From assembly GCA_021324775.1 (NCBI GenBank), contig JAJPIM010000044.1, positions 112,871-176,870 of the forward strand: 64,000 bases of DNA. The letters are read 5' to 3'. The translations under genes were made by a program, and so were the position numbers. Below the pieces are notes generated by a model. That model made no database searches and had not been told where the DNA came from. It worked only from the letters and a program-made list of their open reading frames with translations. Of this stretch, positions 1 to 7,823 are shown in pieces. The DNA comes from Gemmatimonadota bacterium. GTDB lineage: Bacteria > Gemmatimonadota > Gemmatimonadetes > Gemmatimonadales > Gemmatimonadaceae. Every line of letters starts with the position of its first letter. Position 1 is the stretch's first letter.

Positions 1-856
1 CGGTGTCGACCACCGCGCCCACCATCGCGACGACGCCCCGGATCGTGTCTTCGGGATACGCACTCACCACCGCCACGGCGCGGTCGCCGGCCCGGATCCC
101 GTGCAGGTCCTTCTCGGGCACGTTGGCCGCCAGCCACACGGTGCCAAGGTCCGCGATGGTCATGACGGGTACGGTGGGATCGTTGTGGAACTCGCCCGAT
201 CCAACGGTCAGATCGATGATGCGCCCCTCGATCGGCGACCGGATCACCAGCGCCTGGTCGCGCAGCACGACGCTCGTATCGATGCCCAGTACCGACAGCC
301 GCGCGGCTGCCCGCTCCCGGTCGCCGTCCGCCTGGCTGAAATCGGTCTCGGCCTGCTCGACGTCGCGCTGCGCCGCGATGCCGTATTGCGCGAGATCGCG
401 CTCGCGCGCGAGGTTGTTCTTGGCTTGCCGGTATGCCGCGAGAGCATGCGCGTAATCCGCCTGCGCGGCGGTGAAGTCGGGTGAGTCCAGGGTCACCAGC
501 GGCTCCCCCCGATGCACCGGATCGCCCAGCCGTACATTCAGCGCCACCACCCGGCCCGCCATCGGGGGAAACAGCTTGACGGTGCGGGACGGATCGGATT
601 CGACCGCCGCCGTCGCCGTCACGACGTCGCTGAGTGTCACGGTCCGCGCGGTGTCGAACGACAGTGCGGACCGGAGCGGCGACCCGTCGGGAATCGTGAT
701 CTGGCCGTTGCTCCCGGTCACGCTCGCGGGCACGCCGGCCGCGGGTGCGGCCTTCCGGCAGCCCCCGAGTGCCACCACCAGCGCCACGCCGCCAGCCACC
801 AGGCTGCCAGTTGTCCTCTCGAGCCGCACCATGCGTTGCCCCTCGCGCGAAGTCAT
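1..856 (-). CDS. RND efflux periplasmic adaptor (HlyD/CusB type), C-terminus outside window
   Basis: The reverse strand is open from an ATG at 856 to the window edge (285 codons); the C-terminus lies outside. The N-terminus is a lipoprotein signal ending in ALGGC after an Arg-rich start. A biotinyl-lipoyl-like half (GRVVALNVRLGDPVHRGEPL), a helical hairpin rich in Ala/Gln/Glu/Arg, the second lipoyl half (IRSPIEGRIIDL) and the start of the beta-barrel (VPVMTIADLGTVWLAA) follow in the order typical of membrane-fusion proteins that bridge an inner-membrane RND pump and an outer-membrane channel. A second ATG at 832 also has a good ribosome site (GAGGGG) and is an alternative start. The gene diverges from a CsoR/FrmR-like repressor, suggesting metal or electrophile efflux; the substrate cannot be read from this part. 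Confidence 0.88.
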   Translation of the reverse strand, partial: MTSREGQRMVRLERTTGSLVAGGVALVVALGGCRKAAPAAGVPASVTGSNGQITIPDGSPLRSALSFDTARTVTLSDVVTATAAVESDPSRTVKLFPPMAGRVVALNVRLGDPVHRGEPLVTLDSPDFTAAQADYAHALAAYRQAKNNLARERDLAQYGIAAQRDVEQAETDFSQADGDRERAAARLSVLGIDTSVVLRDQALVIRSPIEGRIIDLTVGSGEFHNDPTVPVMTIADLGTVWLAANVPEKDLHGIRAGDRAVAVVSAYPEDTIRGVVAMVGAVVDT

Positions 857-960
857 GGCCTGCTCCCGCCGTTCGCCGCTTCCCACATGCGGGTCCGTGC
901 CCGCTGCCCGTGTCCCCCGATACCCAGGCACCCTATCCCATCCCGCGTCCGGGCGCGGGT

Positions 961-990
961 ACAATATCCTACCCGGGTATTCCATGTCAA
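961..990 (-). promoter_or_regulatory. sigma70-type promoter with embedded TACCCGGGTA palindrome
   Basis: On the reverse strand TTGACA (990-985) and TATTGT (966-961) are 18 bases apart. Between them sits the perfect 10-bp palindrome TACCCGGGTA (970-979). TACCC/GGGTA half-sites resemble operators of CsoR/RcnR/FrmR repressors, and such a repressor is encoded divergently at 1164. The promoter points into the efflux adaptor, leaving a leader of roughly 95 bases. The promoter boxes are read directly; the operator role is inferred. Confidence 0.6.
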
Positions 991-1163
991 GGACTGCGGG
1001 GTATCGATCCCGTCACTGCGGGAACGCCGCCGGCGGTCCCCGCCCGGGCGGGGATCACACCGGACTGGCGCGGCTACCCTGGGCCCCTATAGTATTCGGG
1101 TCCATCCTTCAATCCCCCGCTCCCGATCCGGCGTACCGGGCCGAGGCTGGCGGAAGGAGCACC

Positions 1164-1517
1164 ATGCGCCACGCCGAGACCCGCAACGGCGCCAGAGCCG
1201 CCACCACCGGCCCGGCCACCGCCCCGTCCCCCCGCATGCTCAAGCACAGCCTCCGGGAGAAAACAAAACTGCTCAACCGCGTCAAACGGATCCGCGGGCA
1301 AGTCACGGCGGTGGAGGACCTGATCGAGGACGATGGGGACTGCGAGATGGCGCTGCACACCCTCGCCGCCTGCCGCGGCGCGATCAATTCGCTCATGGCG
1401 GAAATCCTCGAAGACCACATCCGGTACCACGTGGTCGCCCCGGGTGCCGACCCAAACTCGAACGAAAGCCTGGCCGCCGAACAACTGGTGGACATCGTCA
1501 AAAGCTATTTGCGGTAG
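1164..1517 (+). CDS. CsoR/RcnR/FrmR-family metal- or aldehyde-sensing repressor
   Basis: A 117-residue protein. After an N-terminal extension of about 25 residues rich in Ala/Thr/Pro comes the all-helical DUF156 core: KTKLLNRVKRIRGQVTAVED, then a Cys in DDGDCEMALHTLAACRGAIN, then LMAEILEDHIRYHV, ending in LVDIVKSYLR. The Cys in helix 2 and the His in the EDHIRYH segment are the usual ligand positions of the family. The C-terminal layout is closer to FrmR/RcnR than to copper-sensing CsoR. The ATG at 1164 follows GGAAGGAG at 5 bases. It is divergent from the efflux adaptor and probably represses it through the TACCCGGGTA site. Inducer (Ni/Co, Cu, formaldehyde) unresolved. Confidence 0.85.
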   Translation: MRHAETRNGARAATTGPATAPSPRMLKHSLREKTKLLNRVKRIRGQVTAVEDLIEDDGDCEMALHTLAACRGAINSLMAEILEDHIRYHVVAPGADPNSNESLAAEQLVDIVKSYLR

Positions 1518-1534
1518 CTGTTCAAGATCTGTCG

Positions 1535-1615
1535 TTGCCGTCTTGCATAGGCCGGTGGCCTACGCAGCAGGCGCCGTTCGCGAACCGAAGGTCGCCCTGT
1601 TCGGGCAACGGCGCG
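1535..1615. repeat. Dispersed repeat R2-tail plus R1, copy 1
   Basis: The stretch contains GTTGCCGTC then GGCCGGTGGCCTACGCAGCA followed by the R1 core GCGCCGTTCGCGAACC...GGTCGCCCTGTTCGGGCAACGGC. The same order recurs near 29.85 and 30.03 kb. R1 arms (CCGTT / AACGG) are inverted. It fills most of the 160-base gap between the repressor stop and the convergent SDR gene. Confidence 0.75.
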
Positions 1616-1679
1616 GCCACCCACCGATGCCAGTTCCCCGCATCCGTCCACCATCCGTCGCTGCCGCCCCGTAGAATTC

Positions 1680-2387
1680 TCAGGAATCCGGGTTCGTCGC
1701 CCACACCGTCGCACTGGTCACGAACGCCCGATCGTCCAGTTGCAGCATCCCCACGATCACGTTCGCGATATCCTCGGCGTGCAGCTTCCGCGGATTGTCC
1801 GGGCGCGCACCATAGCCGTTCGACTCGAAAAACGGCGTCATGACTTCGCTGGGATTCACCTGCATGACGCGGATATCACTCGTGCGAAGCTCCGCCCGCC
1901 ACACTTCCGTGAGCCCGCTGAGCGCGTATTTCGTCGAGGCGTATGCCGAGCTGTTCGCGCCCGCACGCTGGCCCGAGGTGGACGCCACGTTGACGATCGC
2001 GCCCGACCGTCGCGGCACGAAGTAGCGAGCGCTCTCCCGCGCCACCAGCGTCGCACCGAGCACGTTCGTCTCCCATACCCGCCGCATGTCGGCCGCGGTC
2101 ACCGAGAGCAGTGGCGCTGACGACCCGATCCCCGCGTTGTTGATCAGGACGTTGTAGCCGCCAAGTTCGCGCGCGACCGTCTCGATGAGACGCACGACGC
2201 TCGCTTCGTCGGTCACGTCGGTCGTCACCGGCGTCGCGCCGATCTCTTTCGCGGCCCGGGCCAGCACCTCCGCGCGCCGCCCCGAGATCGCCACCCGCGC
2301 CCCCTGCGCCTTGAGCGCCCGCGCCGTCGCCAACCCGATTCCCGAACCGCCGCCCGTCACCAGCACTCTCGCGTCACTCAACCGCAT
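1680..2387 (-). CDS. SDR family oxidoreductase
   Basis: A 235-residue classical short-chain dehydrogenase. The cofactor glycine motif TGGGSGIG is at 11-18, NNAG at 83-86, and the catalytic Ser136, Tyr149 and Lys153 (YASTK) are present. SGRR (35-38) after beta-2 suggests NADP(H) preference. Length and spacing are normal for the family. The ATG follows a strong GGGGGAG ribosome site. The substrate cannot be inferred; it reads convergently to the repressor gene and upstream DNA is a short AT-poor gap. Confidence 0.9.
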   Translation of the reverse strand: MRLSDARVLVTGGGSGIGLATARALKAQGARVAISGRRAEVLARAAKEIGATPVTTDVTDEASVVRLIETVARELGGYNVLINNAGIGSSAPLLSVTAADMRRVWETNVLGATLVARESARYFVPRRSGAIVNVASTSGQRAGANSSAYASTKYALSGLTEVWRAELRTSDIRVMQVNPSEVMTPFFESNGYGARPDNPRKLHAEDIANVIVGMLQLDDRAFVTSATVWATNPDS

Positions 2388-2456
2388 GCGTCTCCCCCTC
2401 GGGTCTGTTTCGCCGGAGACAATCTAGACGCCCGGGCACTTCCTGCTGCTGTTGTG

Positions 2457-2521
2457 TGTCTACTTTCTACTCTCTACTTTCTACTCTCTACTTTCTACTT
2501 TCTACTTTCTACTCTCTATTT
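2457..2521. repeat. Heptanucleotide TACTYTC tract
   Basis: About nine head-to-tail copies of TACTTTC or TACTCTC (purine-rich GARAGTA on the other strand). The tract abuts the stop codon of the reverse-strand DUF1697 gene. Similar tracts lie at 13.77, 16.32, 25.15, 28.72 and 32.50 kb. Confidence 0.9.
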
Positions 2522-3064
2522 CTAGCTTTGACTGAGCGCGGCGAGCTTGAGCACCGTGTTCCAGTTCCTCGCCGTGCACCGCGTACCGAGCTTGGAATCG
2601 ATGACGGCCGCCGTCAGCCGCGACCTCCCCGCACCGTCCGGATACACGACGTAGAGATGACGCTGTCCGCTCTCCACGACTTCGCGCCCGACGATCGCGG
2701 CCCGTAACGCCGCCACCGCCGGCTTGGCCGGCGCCTTCTTGAGCACGACCACGTGGAGGCGCGCGGGATCACGCTCCGCCTGCTCCCGGAACGGATTGCG
2801 CGCGATCAGGTCCTGCCACTCGTTCGGCGTCCGGACGAAGAACTCCGCCTCGAAATGGAGCCGCTTCGCAGCCTCCGCCTCCAGCCAACGCTCGACGTCG
2901 TCGCCCGCTCGCTTCCGGTTGCCGAATACGACGTTCCCGCTCTGCAACAACGACCTCGGGTGCTCGCACCCCACGGCTTCCAGAAAATCACGGAGCACAC
3001 TCATCGCGATCCGGCGATTGCCCCCGACGTTGATCCCGCGAAGCAGCGCAATGTATGTCGCCAT
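2522..3064 (-). CDS. DUF1697 domain protein
   Basis: A 180-residue protein beginning MATYIALLRGINVGG, the hallmark of the DUF1697 family, followed by LLQSGNVVFGNRK, the second conserved block, and VVESGQRHLYVVYPDGAGRS and a C-terminal TARNWNTVLKLA. The family is widespread, cytoplasmic and of unknown function. The start was set at the ATG at 3064 because it begins the conserved block; an ATG 12 bases upstream is possible. The stop codon lies directly against the heptanucleotide tract. Confidence 0.88.
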   Translation of the reverse strand: MATYIALLRGINVGGNRRIAMSVLRDFLEAVGCEHPRSLLQSGNVVFGNRKRAGDDVERWLEAEAAKRLHFEAEFFVRTPNEWQDLIARNPFREQAERDPARLHVVVLKKAPAKPAVAALRAAIVGREVVESGQRHLYVVYPDGAGRSRLTAAVIDSKLGTRCTARNWNTVLKLAALSQS

Positions 3065-3100
3065 CCCGCCCCCCAAGGCCGCTATCTTGTCTGCACGCCA

Positions 3101-3150
3101 GTTGAGTTCTCTCTGAGTTTCTCTTTGAGTTTCTCTCTCAGTTTCTTTCG
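3101..3150. repeat. Pyrimidine-rich TCTCTNTGAGTT tract
   Basis: Four imperfect 12-base units of the form TTCTCTYTGAGT/CAGT lie between the divergent DUF1697 and O-methyltransferase genes, 28 bases before the latter's start. A different unit from the TACTYTC tracts but with the same strand asymmetry. Confidence 0.75.
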
Positions 3151-3177
3151 CCCGCGCCCCCCGCGCAAAGAAAGCCC

Positions 3178-3864
3178 ATGAGCCAGGACCAGGACAAGGA
3201 TCGGTGGGCCGAGGTCGACCGCTACCTGGCTGGCGCCCTCCTGCCCGACGATCCGGTTCTTCGCGACGCGGTTGCCGCCAGCGACGCCGCTGGCCTTCCG
3301 GCCATCCAGGTGTCGCCGCTCCAGGGCCAATGGCTGGCGATCCTCGCCGCCGCGATCCGCGCGAAAGCCATTCTCGAAATCGGCACCCTCGGCGGCTACA
3401 GCACGATCTGGCTGGCCCGCGCCCTCGCGCCCGGCGGACGGCTCATCTCGCTCGAGTTGGATCCGGCGCACGCCGCCGTCGCACGCGCCAACCTCGTGCG
3501 GGCCGGGCTCGCTGATCGCGCCACCGTCCGCGTCGGCCCTGCGCAGGAATCGCTACACGCCCTCGCCGCCGAAGGGCTCGGGCCCTTCGACTTGATTTTC
3601 ATCGATGCGGACAAGACGGGATACCCCGCGTACTGGACATCGGCCCTTGCCCTGGCACGGCGGGGTTCGCTGATCATCGCGGACAACGTCGTCCGCGACG
3701 GCGCCGTCGCGGATGCCGGGAGCCAGGACGAGAATGTCATCGCCGTACGCCGGATGTACGACCTCATGGCCGCCGATCCGCGGGTCAACACCACGGTGCT
3801 GCAAACGGTCGGCGTCAAAGGCTACGATGGGTTTGCGGTCGCCATCGTGACCGGGAGCCCGTGA
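3178..3864 (+). CDS. Class I SAM-dependent O-methyltransferase
   Basis: A 228-residue caffeoyl-CoA-type O-methyltransferase. The SAM-binding motif EIGTLGGYS is at 67-75, the acidic loop SLELDP follows at 91-96, the metal-binding/catalytic FIDADK is at 141-146 and the second metal motif ADN at 168-170. These proteins methylate catechol-like hydroxyls in a divalent-metal-dependent reaction. Length is normal. Divergent from DUF1697 across the pyrimidine tract; the lyase gene follows 66 bases downstream on the same strand and may be co-transcribed. Confidence 0.9.
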   Translation: MSQDQDKDRWAEVDRYLAGALLPDDPVLRDAVAASDAAGLPAIQVSPLQGQWLAILAAAIRAKAILEIGTLGGYSTIWLARALAPGGRLISLELDPAHAAVARANLVRAGLADRATVRVGPAQESLHALAAEGLGPFDLIFIDADKTGYPAYWTSALALARRGSLIIADNVVRDGAVADAGSQDENVIAVRRMYDLMAADPRVNTTVLQTVGVKGYDGFAVAIVTGSP

Positions 3865-3930
3865 TCGTGCGCGACCAGCATCGTTTCGCGATCCGTCGAA
3901 TCCTTCCTCCGCTGGCCGGAACCTGCTGAT

Positions 3931-4713
3931 ATGCCCACCCAGGCCGAGCACGCGGCAGCGTTTCACCGGCTTCATGTGAAGGGGCACCCGGTCGTCCTGT
4001 ACAACGTCTGGGACGCGGGCACGGCGCAAGCCGTCGCGCGGGCGGGCGCGAAGGCCATCGCGACGGGAAGCTGGTCCGTCGCCGCGGCGCACGGCTTTGA
4101 GGACGGCGAGCGCATCCCGCTGGACGCCGCGCTCGCCAATCTCCGCGAGATCGTGGCGGCGGTGCAGCTTCCGGTCAGCCTGGATCTCGAGGCCGGCTAC
4201 GGGACCTCGCCCGAGGAGGTCGCGACGAGTGTCACCAGGGCGATCGGCGCCGGCGCGATCGGATTCAACCTCGAGGACCAGGTCATGGGCGCCGCCGACG
4301 CCCTGTACCCGGTGGCCGAGCAGGAGGCCCGCGTCCGCGCCGCCCGCGCGGCGGCGGACCGCGCTGGGATCCCCGTCTACATCAACGCGCGGACGGACCT
4401 GTTTCTCAAAGCGGACCCGGCACGCCACGACGACGCGCTCGTGACTGCGGCGCTCGAACGCGCGCACGCATACGCGCGGGGCGGAGCGAGTGGGTTCTTC
4501 GCGGCCGGGCTCATCGATGAGTCCCTGATCGCCCGGGTCTGCAAGGAATGCCCGCTCCCGGTCAACATCCTCGTCCGCCCCACCGCGCCGTCCGGCAAGC
4601 GGCTCGCCGCGCTCGGCGTCGCCCGCATCAGCTATGGGCCCGGGCCCTACCGGGTCGCGATGCAGTCGGTCGAAGAGGCCGCGCGTCAGGCGCTCGCGTC
4701 AGTAGAGGGGTAG
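3931..4713 (+). CDS. Isocitrate lyase/PEP mutase family protein
   Basis: A 260-residue TIM-barrel lyase of the PEP mutase/2-methylisocitrate lyase superfamily. Conserved blocks are LYNVWDAGTAQAVA (substrate phosphate loop), SLDLEAGYG with the Mg-binding acidic residues, GFNLEDQV and VYINARTDLFL. The ICL catalytic KKCGH loop is absent, as in the C-C or P-C bond lyases of the oxaloacetate hydrolase/phosphonopyruvate group, so the exact substrate is open. A second member of the superfamily is at 20.4 kb (reverse strand); the two share layout but are diverged. Confidence 0.85.
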   Translation: MPTQAEHAAAFHRLHVKGHPVVLYNVWDAGTAQAVARAGAKAIATGSWSVAAAHGFEDGERIPLDAALANLREIVAAVQLPVSLDLEAGYGTSPEEVATSVTRAIGAGAIGFNLEDQVMGAADALYPVAEQEARVRAARAAADRAGIPVYINARTDLFLKADPARHDDALVTAALERAHAYARGGASGFFAAGLIDESLIARVCKECPLPVNILVRPTAPSGKRLAALGVARISYGPGPYRVAMQSVEEAARQALASVEG

Positions 4714-4854
4714 CCAGAAGGCCCGCGGAGAGCCGGCCCACGGACTTGCCGGGCCCACCTCGCCCCGGCCGTCGTGACGATCGCCACGGATGATGGTCGT
4801 TTCGCCCCTCCCATGTCGCACCGCCATCCGGGGCCGTCACAGATTGAGATACCA

Positions 4855-5637
4855 ATGCTGCGCATATTGATCGTGGACGACGAGCCCCTCGCGCGCGCCC
4901 ACCTGCGGTCGGTGCTCGGGGGCGACCCCGAGATCGTCGTCGCTGGCGAATGCGGCGACGGGGCTAGTGCGGTGGCCGCCATTACGTGCGACCCGCCCGA
5001 CCTCGTGCTGCTCGACATCCAGATGCCCGAGCTCGACGGGTTCGATGTCGTCCGTGCTGTCGGCGTCGAGCAGATGCCCCTCGTCGTCTTCGTGACGGCG
5101 CACGATGCCCGCGCGCTCGAGGCGTTCGCGGTGCACGCGGTGGATTACCTGCTCAAGCCCGTCGCCGCGAACCGCCTCCTCGCCGCGGTCGCGCGCGCGA
5201 AACGCCACGCGACAGCGTCCGTCCGCTCCCGCGCCGCAGAAGTCGCGGCCCTGGCCGCGTTGATCACCGACATGTCGGCCAGCCGGTCCGCGCCGTCCCC
5301 CGAGCCGCCGCGCTTCGCCATTCGCGGCAACGGACGCGTCACGCTCGTGCCCCCAGCCGACATCGACTGGGTCGAGGCGATGGACAACTACGTGCGCGTA
5401 CACATCGGCCCGACCAGTCATACGATCCGCGACACGCTCACCCGTGTCGTTCGCCGTCTGCCACCCGACATGTTCCTGCGCGTCCATCGCTCGGCGGCCA
5501 TCAACATCGGACGCATCCGCGAGCTGCGCACCCTCGCGGGCACACAGCACGTGGTGATCCTCGCCGATGGCACACGGGTGGCCGCCGGCCGCCGCCATCG
5601 GCCCGCCATCCGGAGACTGCTCCGCCAGTCGCTGTAG
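4855..5637 (+). CDS. LytTR-type response regulator (orphan)
   Basis: A 260-residue two-domain regulator. The receiver (1-120) has the acidic pair in ILIVDDEP, phosphoacceptor Asp54 in VLLDIQMPELDG, the switch Thr in VFVTAHD and Lys in YLLKPV. A linker with charged helices leads to a LytTR DNA-binding domain (about 160-258): VTLVPPADIDWVEAMDNYVR, then LRVHRSAAINIGRI, the conserved signature. The ATG at 4855 starts the receiver fold directly; an upstream in-frame ATG at 4774 would add an unstructured 27-residue tail. No sensor kinase lies next to it, so its partner is elsewhere. Confidence 0.9.
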   Translation: MLRILIVDDEPLARAHLRSVLGGDPEIVVAGECGDGASAVAAITCDPPDLVLLDIQMPELDGFDVVRAVGVEQMPLVVFVTAHDARALEAFAVHAVDYLLKPVAANRLLAAVARAKRHATASVRSRAAEVAALAALITDMSASRSAPSPEPPRFAIRGNGRVTLVPPADIDWVEAMDNYVRVHIGPTSHTIRDTLTRVVRRLPPDMFLRVHRSAAINIGRIRELRTLAGTQHVVILADGTRVAAGRRHRPAIRRLLRQSL

Positions 5638-5804
5638 CGAGCACCCGCCCAGTGAGAGGCGAAGGTACGGACGCGCCTGCACACGCCGGCGGATCACATG
5701 GCGGCAGGCATCGGATCCGAACCGAGTGGTCCGCGTCTGCGTCCCCGTCCGCGAGCGAGGCGGATTCGCCTCGCGGTGTTCCCCCGCCGGCCGTCCGGAG
5801 GCGT

Positions 5805-7268
5805 CTACTGGCTGTCGGCCAACGGCGGCATCCCCACGCGCGCGAGGATGCGGCGGAATGCCGTGTCGCGATGCAGCGGACGGAGCAGCATGTCCGATCG
5901 CATCGTCGTCATCTCGTTGTCGTGCGAGTCGTAAGCCTGCTGCAGATGCGCGATCGCGCTGGAATCCTCTCCGAGCAGCGCTTCGGTCTCGGCGACACGA
6001 AACGCGGATTGCTCACCCCTCGCCAGCCGCTGGCGCTCCAACGCCACCATCGCCTGCAATGTTCCCGTATGGCCACCACGCTCGAAACCCCGCTCCGCCT
6101 CGGCCGCGAGATCGCTCATCGCGGTGTTGTGGGCGAGGGCCGCCGTTTGGCGCAGCTCCGCGATCGCGTTCCGGTCATCACCCTGCACCAGGTAGTAGTG
6201 CCACAGATAGCTGTGCGGCGAAAGAAAGTCCGGATCCGACGTCTCGATCTCCTTGAGGAGCTTCACTCCCTCGTCAGGCTGCCCCATGACCCACAGGAGA
6301 AGACCCTTGTCGGAGAGAATCGCCTTCGACGTCGGCTCCAGCTCCTGTGCCCTGTCGATTTGGGCGCGCGCCTCCGTGAATCGGCCGAGCTGCATCAGGC
6401 AGTTCGCGTACCAGTGATGCGTCGTCGCCGAGAGCGGGTCGAGCGCCAGTGCGCGGTCGAACTCGTGCTGCGCCCCCGCCAGATCCCACGACCAGTAGAA
6501 GTCCACGAAAGCCAGTGACCGATGCGCCGGCGCAAGCTGGTCGTCCAGCGCGATCGCGCGCTCGGCTGCGATCTTCGCCCGCGGATACGCCGATTCCGAG
6601 GGCATCGCCGAGTACTCGCGCAACAGGTTGTAGCTGTCCGCCAGCCCGGAGTACGCCGGCGCGAACTTCGGATCCAGCACGATCGCCTGCACGAACAGGT
6701 CGGCCGCCCGCTGCAGGTCGTCCGGCGTCCGCTTGTTCCAGTAGTAGAGGCCGCGGAGGTACAACTGCTCCGCCTCCGGGTTCGCGGCCTTCGAATGCAC
6801 CCGGAACGCGGTCGGCCGTGTCGCCGTCTGGCGGCCATAGAGCACGCTGCCCACGGCCACCACCACCACGACCGCCGCGGCGATCGCGACCCAGCGCCCG
6901 CGCCGGAACAACGACCGCTTGCCACCGGCTGCCGGTCCGGCCGCCACCGGACCACTCTGGCGGCCGTTTTCGCCGAGTCCCTCTCTGGCCGCCTCCCGCC
7001 GCTCCTCCCGAGTCCAGTGCCTGGGCCGCTCGGCGAGCGCACCCGCGGCAGCGACGATGGGAGGGTCATCCAATTGGTCCGTCGTGGCGAGCCACCGCTT
7101 CAGATCATCCGTATAGGCGTAGACAGACGCCTTGCCCGAGCCCGGCACACGGCGCACCGGTAGCCCCCGATCCTTCTCCCAGCGCATCACGGTGCGATCG
7201 TCGCGTCCAAAGTACGCGGCGATCTCTTTCCAGCCGGCCAACCGTCCGTCGCTCGGCTCGCTTGCCAT
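5805..7268 (-). CDS. Cytoplasmic HTH, transmembrane, TPR-repeat protein
   Basis: A 487-residue single-pass membrane protein. Residues 8-60 are a MerR/AlpA-like winged helix (GWKEIAAYFGRDDRTVMRWE, VYAYTDDLKRWL). A linker follows, then one membrane helix (WVAIAAAVVVVVAVGSVLYG) and a periplasmic series of TPR units, e.g. AEQLYLRGLYYWNKRTPDDL, AIVLDPKFAPAYSGLADSY and LDPLSATTHHWYANCLMQLG. This matches the CadC-like one-component layout in which a membrane-anchored DNA-binding domain is coupled to an outside sensor. Such proteins are frequent in Acidobacteriota and Gemmatimonadota. Start taken at the second Met (7268); the first is 9 bases upstream. Target genes are not identifiable. Confidence 0.82.
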   Translation of the reverse strand: MASEPSDGRLAGWKEIAAYFGRDDRTVMRWEKDRGLPVRRVPGSGKASVYAYTDDLKRWLATTDQLDDPPIVAAAGALAERPRHWTREERREAAREGLGENGRQSGPVAAGPAAGGKRSLFRRGRWVAIAAAVVVVVAVGSVLYGRQTATRPTAFRVHSKAANPEAEQLYLRGLYYWNKRTPDDLQRAADLFVQAIVLDPKFAPAYSGLADSYNLLREYSAMPSESAYPRAKIAAERAIALDDQLAPAHRSLAFVDFYWSWDLAGAQHEFDRALALDPLSATTHHWYANCLMQLGRFTEARAQIDRAQELEPTSKAILSDKGLLLWVMGQPDEGVKLLKEIETSDPDFLSPHSYLWHYYLVQGDDRNAIAELRQTAALAHNTAMSDLAAEAERGFERGGHTGTLQAMVALERQRLARGEQSAFRVAETEALLGEDSSAIAHLQQAYDSHDNEMTTMRSDMLLRPLHRDTAFRRILARVGMPPLADSQ

Positions 7269-7310
7269 ATGGCTCAAGTATATGAATCGAGCGTCACCAG
7301 CGGATCGCGG

Positions 7311-7673
7311 CTAGATCCGCTCGTACTCGGCGACCGCCCGCGGATCGGCCACCCCGCCCGTGTGCAGTATCCCCGCCGGCTCGACCAGCACCAGATGGAC
7401 TTCCTCCTCGGCCACCGGGCGGTGCTCGACACCCTTGGGGATCACCACCAGCTCCCCCGGCCCAAGGGTCACGGCTCCATCCCGTAGCTCGATCCGGAGC
7501 CGGCCGCGCACAACCAGAAACAGCTCGTCCTCGGCCTCGTGCGAATGCCAGACGAACTCCCCCTGCACTTTCGCGACTTTGACGTGGGAGCCGTTCATCT
7601 CCGCGATGATCTTTGGGCTCCACTGATCCTCGAACTGAGCGAGTTTGCCCGCCAGACTCACCACCTCGACCAT
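7311..7673 (-). CDS. Cupin-fold protein
   Basis: A 120-residue single-domain cupin. Motif 1 reads VWHSHEAEDELFLVVRG (metal His/His/Glu), motif 2 reads LGPGELVVIPKGVEHRPVAEE (third His). A metal-dependent isomerase, dioxygenase or binding role is possible; small cupins of this type are mostly uncharacterised. The ATG at 7673 follows AGGGAG at 6 bases, so a longer reading that runs into the adjacent CCCCAATC tract is unlikely. It is divergent from the APC permease. Confidence 0.85.
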   Translation of the reverse strand: MVEVVSLAGKLAQFEDQWSPKIIAEMNGSHVKVAKVQGEFVWHSHEAEDELFLVVRGRLRIELRDGAVTLGPGELVVIPKGVEHRPVAEEEVHLVLVEPAGILHTGGVADPRAVAEYERI

Positions 7674-7710
7674 CTGGATCTCCCTGTCTTGGAAACCACG
7701 CCGACCCTCA

Positions 7711-7776
7711 GTCCCGAACCCCCAATCCCGAATCCCCAATCCCCAATCCCTAATCCCCAGTCCCCAGTCCCCAACA
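7711..7776. repeat. CCCCAATC-type tandem tract
   Basis: Eight or nine imperfect copies of a 7-9 base unit (CCCCAATC, CCCGAATC, CCCTAATC, CCCCAGTC) fill the gap between the divergent cupin and permease genes. The reverse strand is G-rich (GGGGATTGGGGATT), with runs of three or four G that could fold as a G-quadruplex. Confidence 0.85.
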
Positions 7777-7823
7777 ATTTAGCCAGAGTTGCGGACCGGC
7801 CCGCCTGGCGCGACACTGTCCCG

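Noticed and set aside
471..1843. Long forward open frames (348 and 443 codons) over the efflux and repressor region
   Set aside because: They are shadows of the reverse-strand adaptor; only the last 117 codons of the first are a gene (repressor). The second has no family-like composition and overlaps both.
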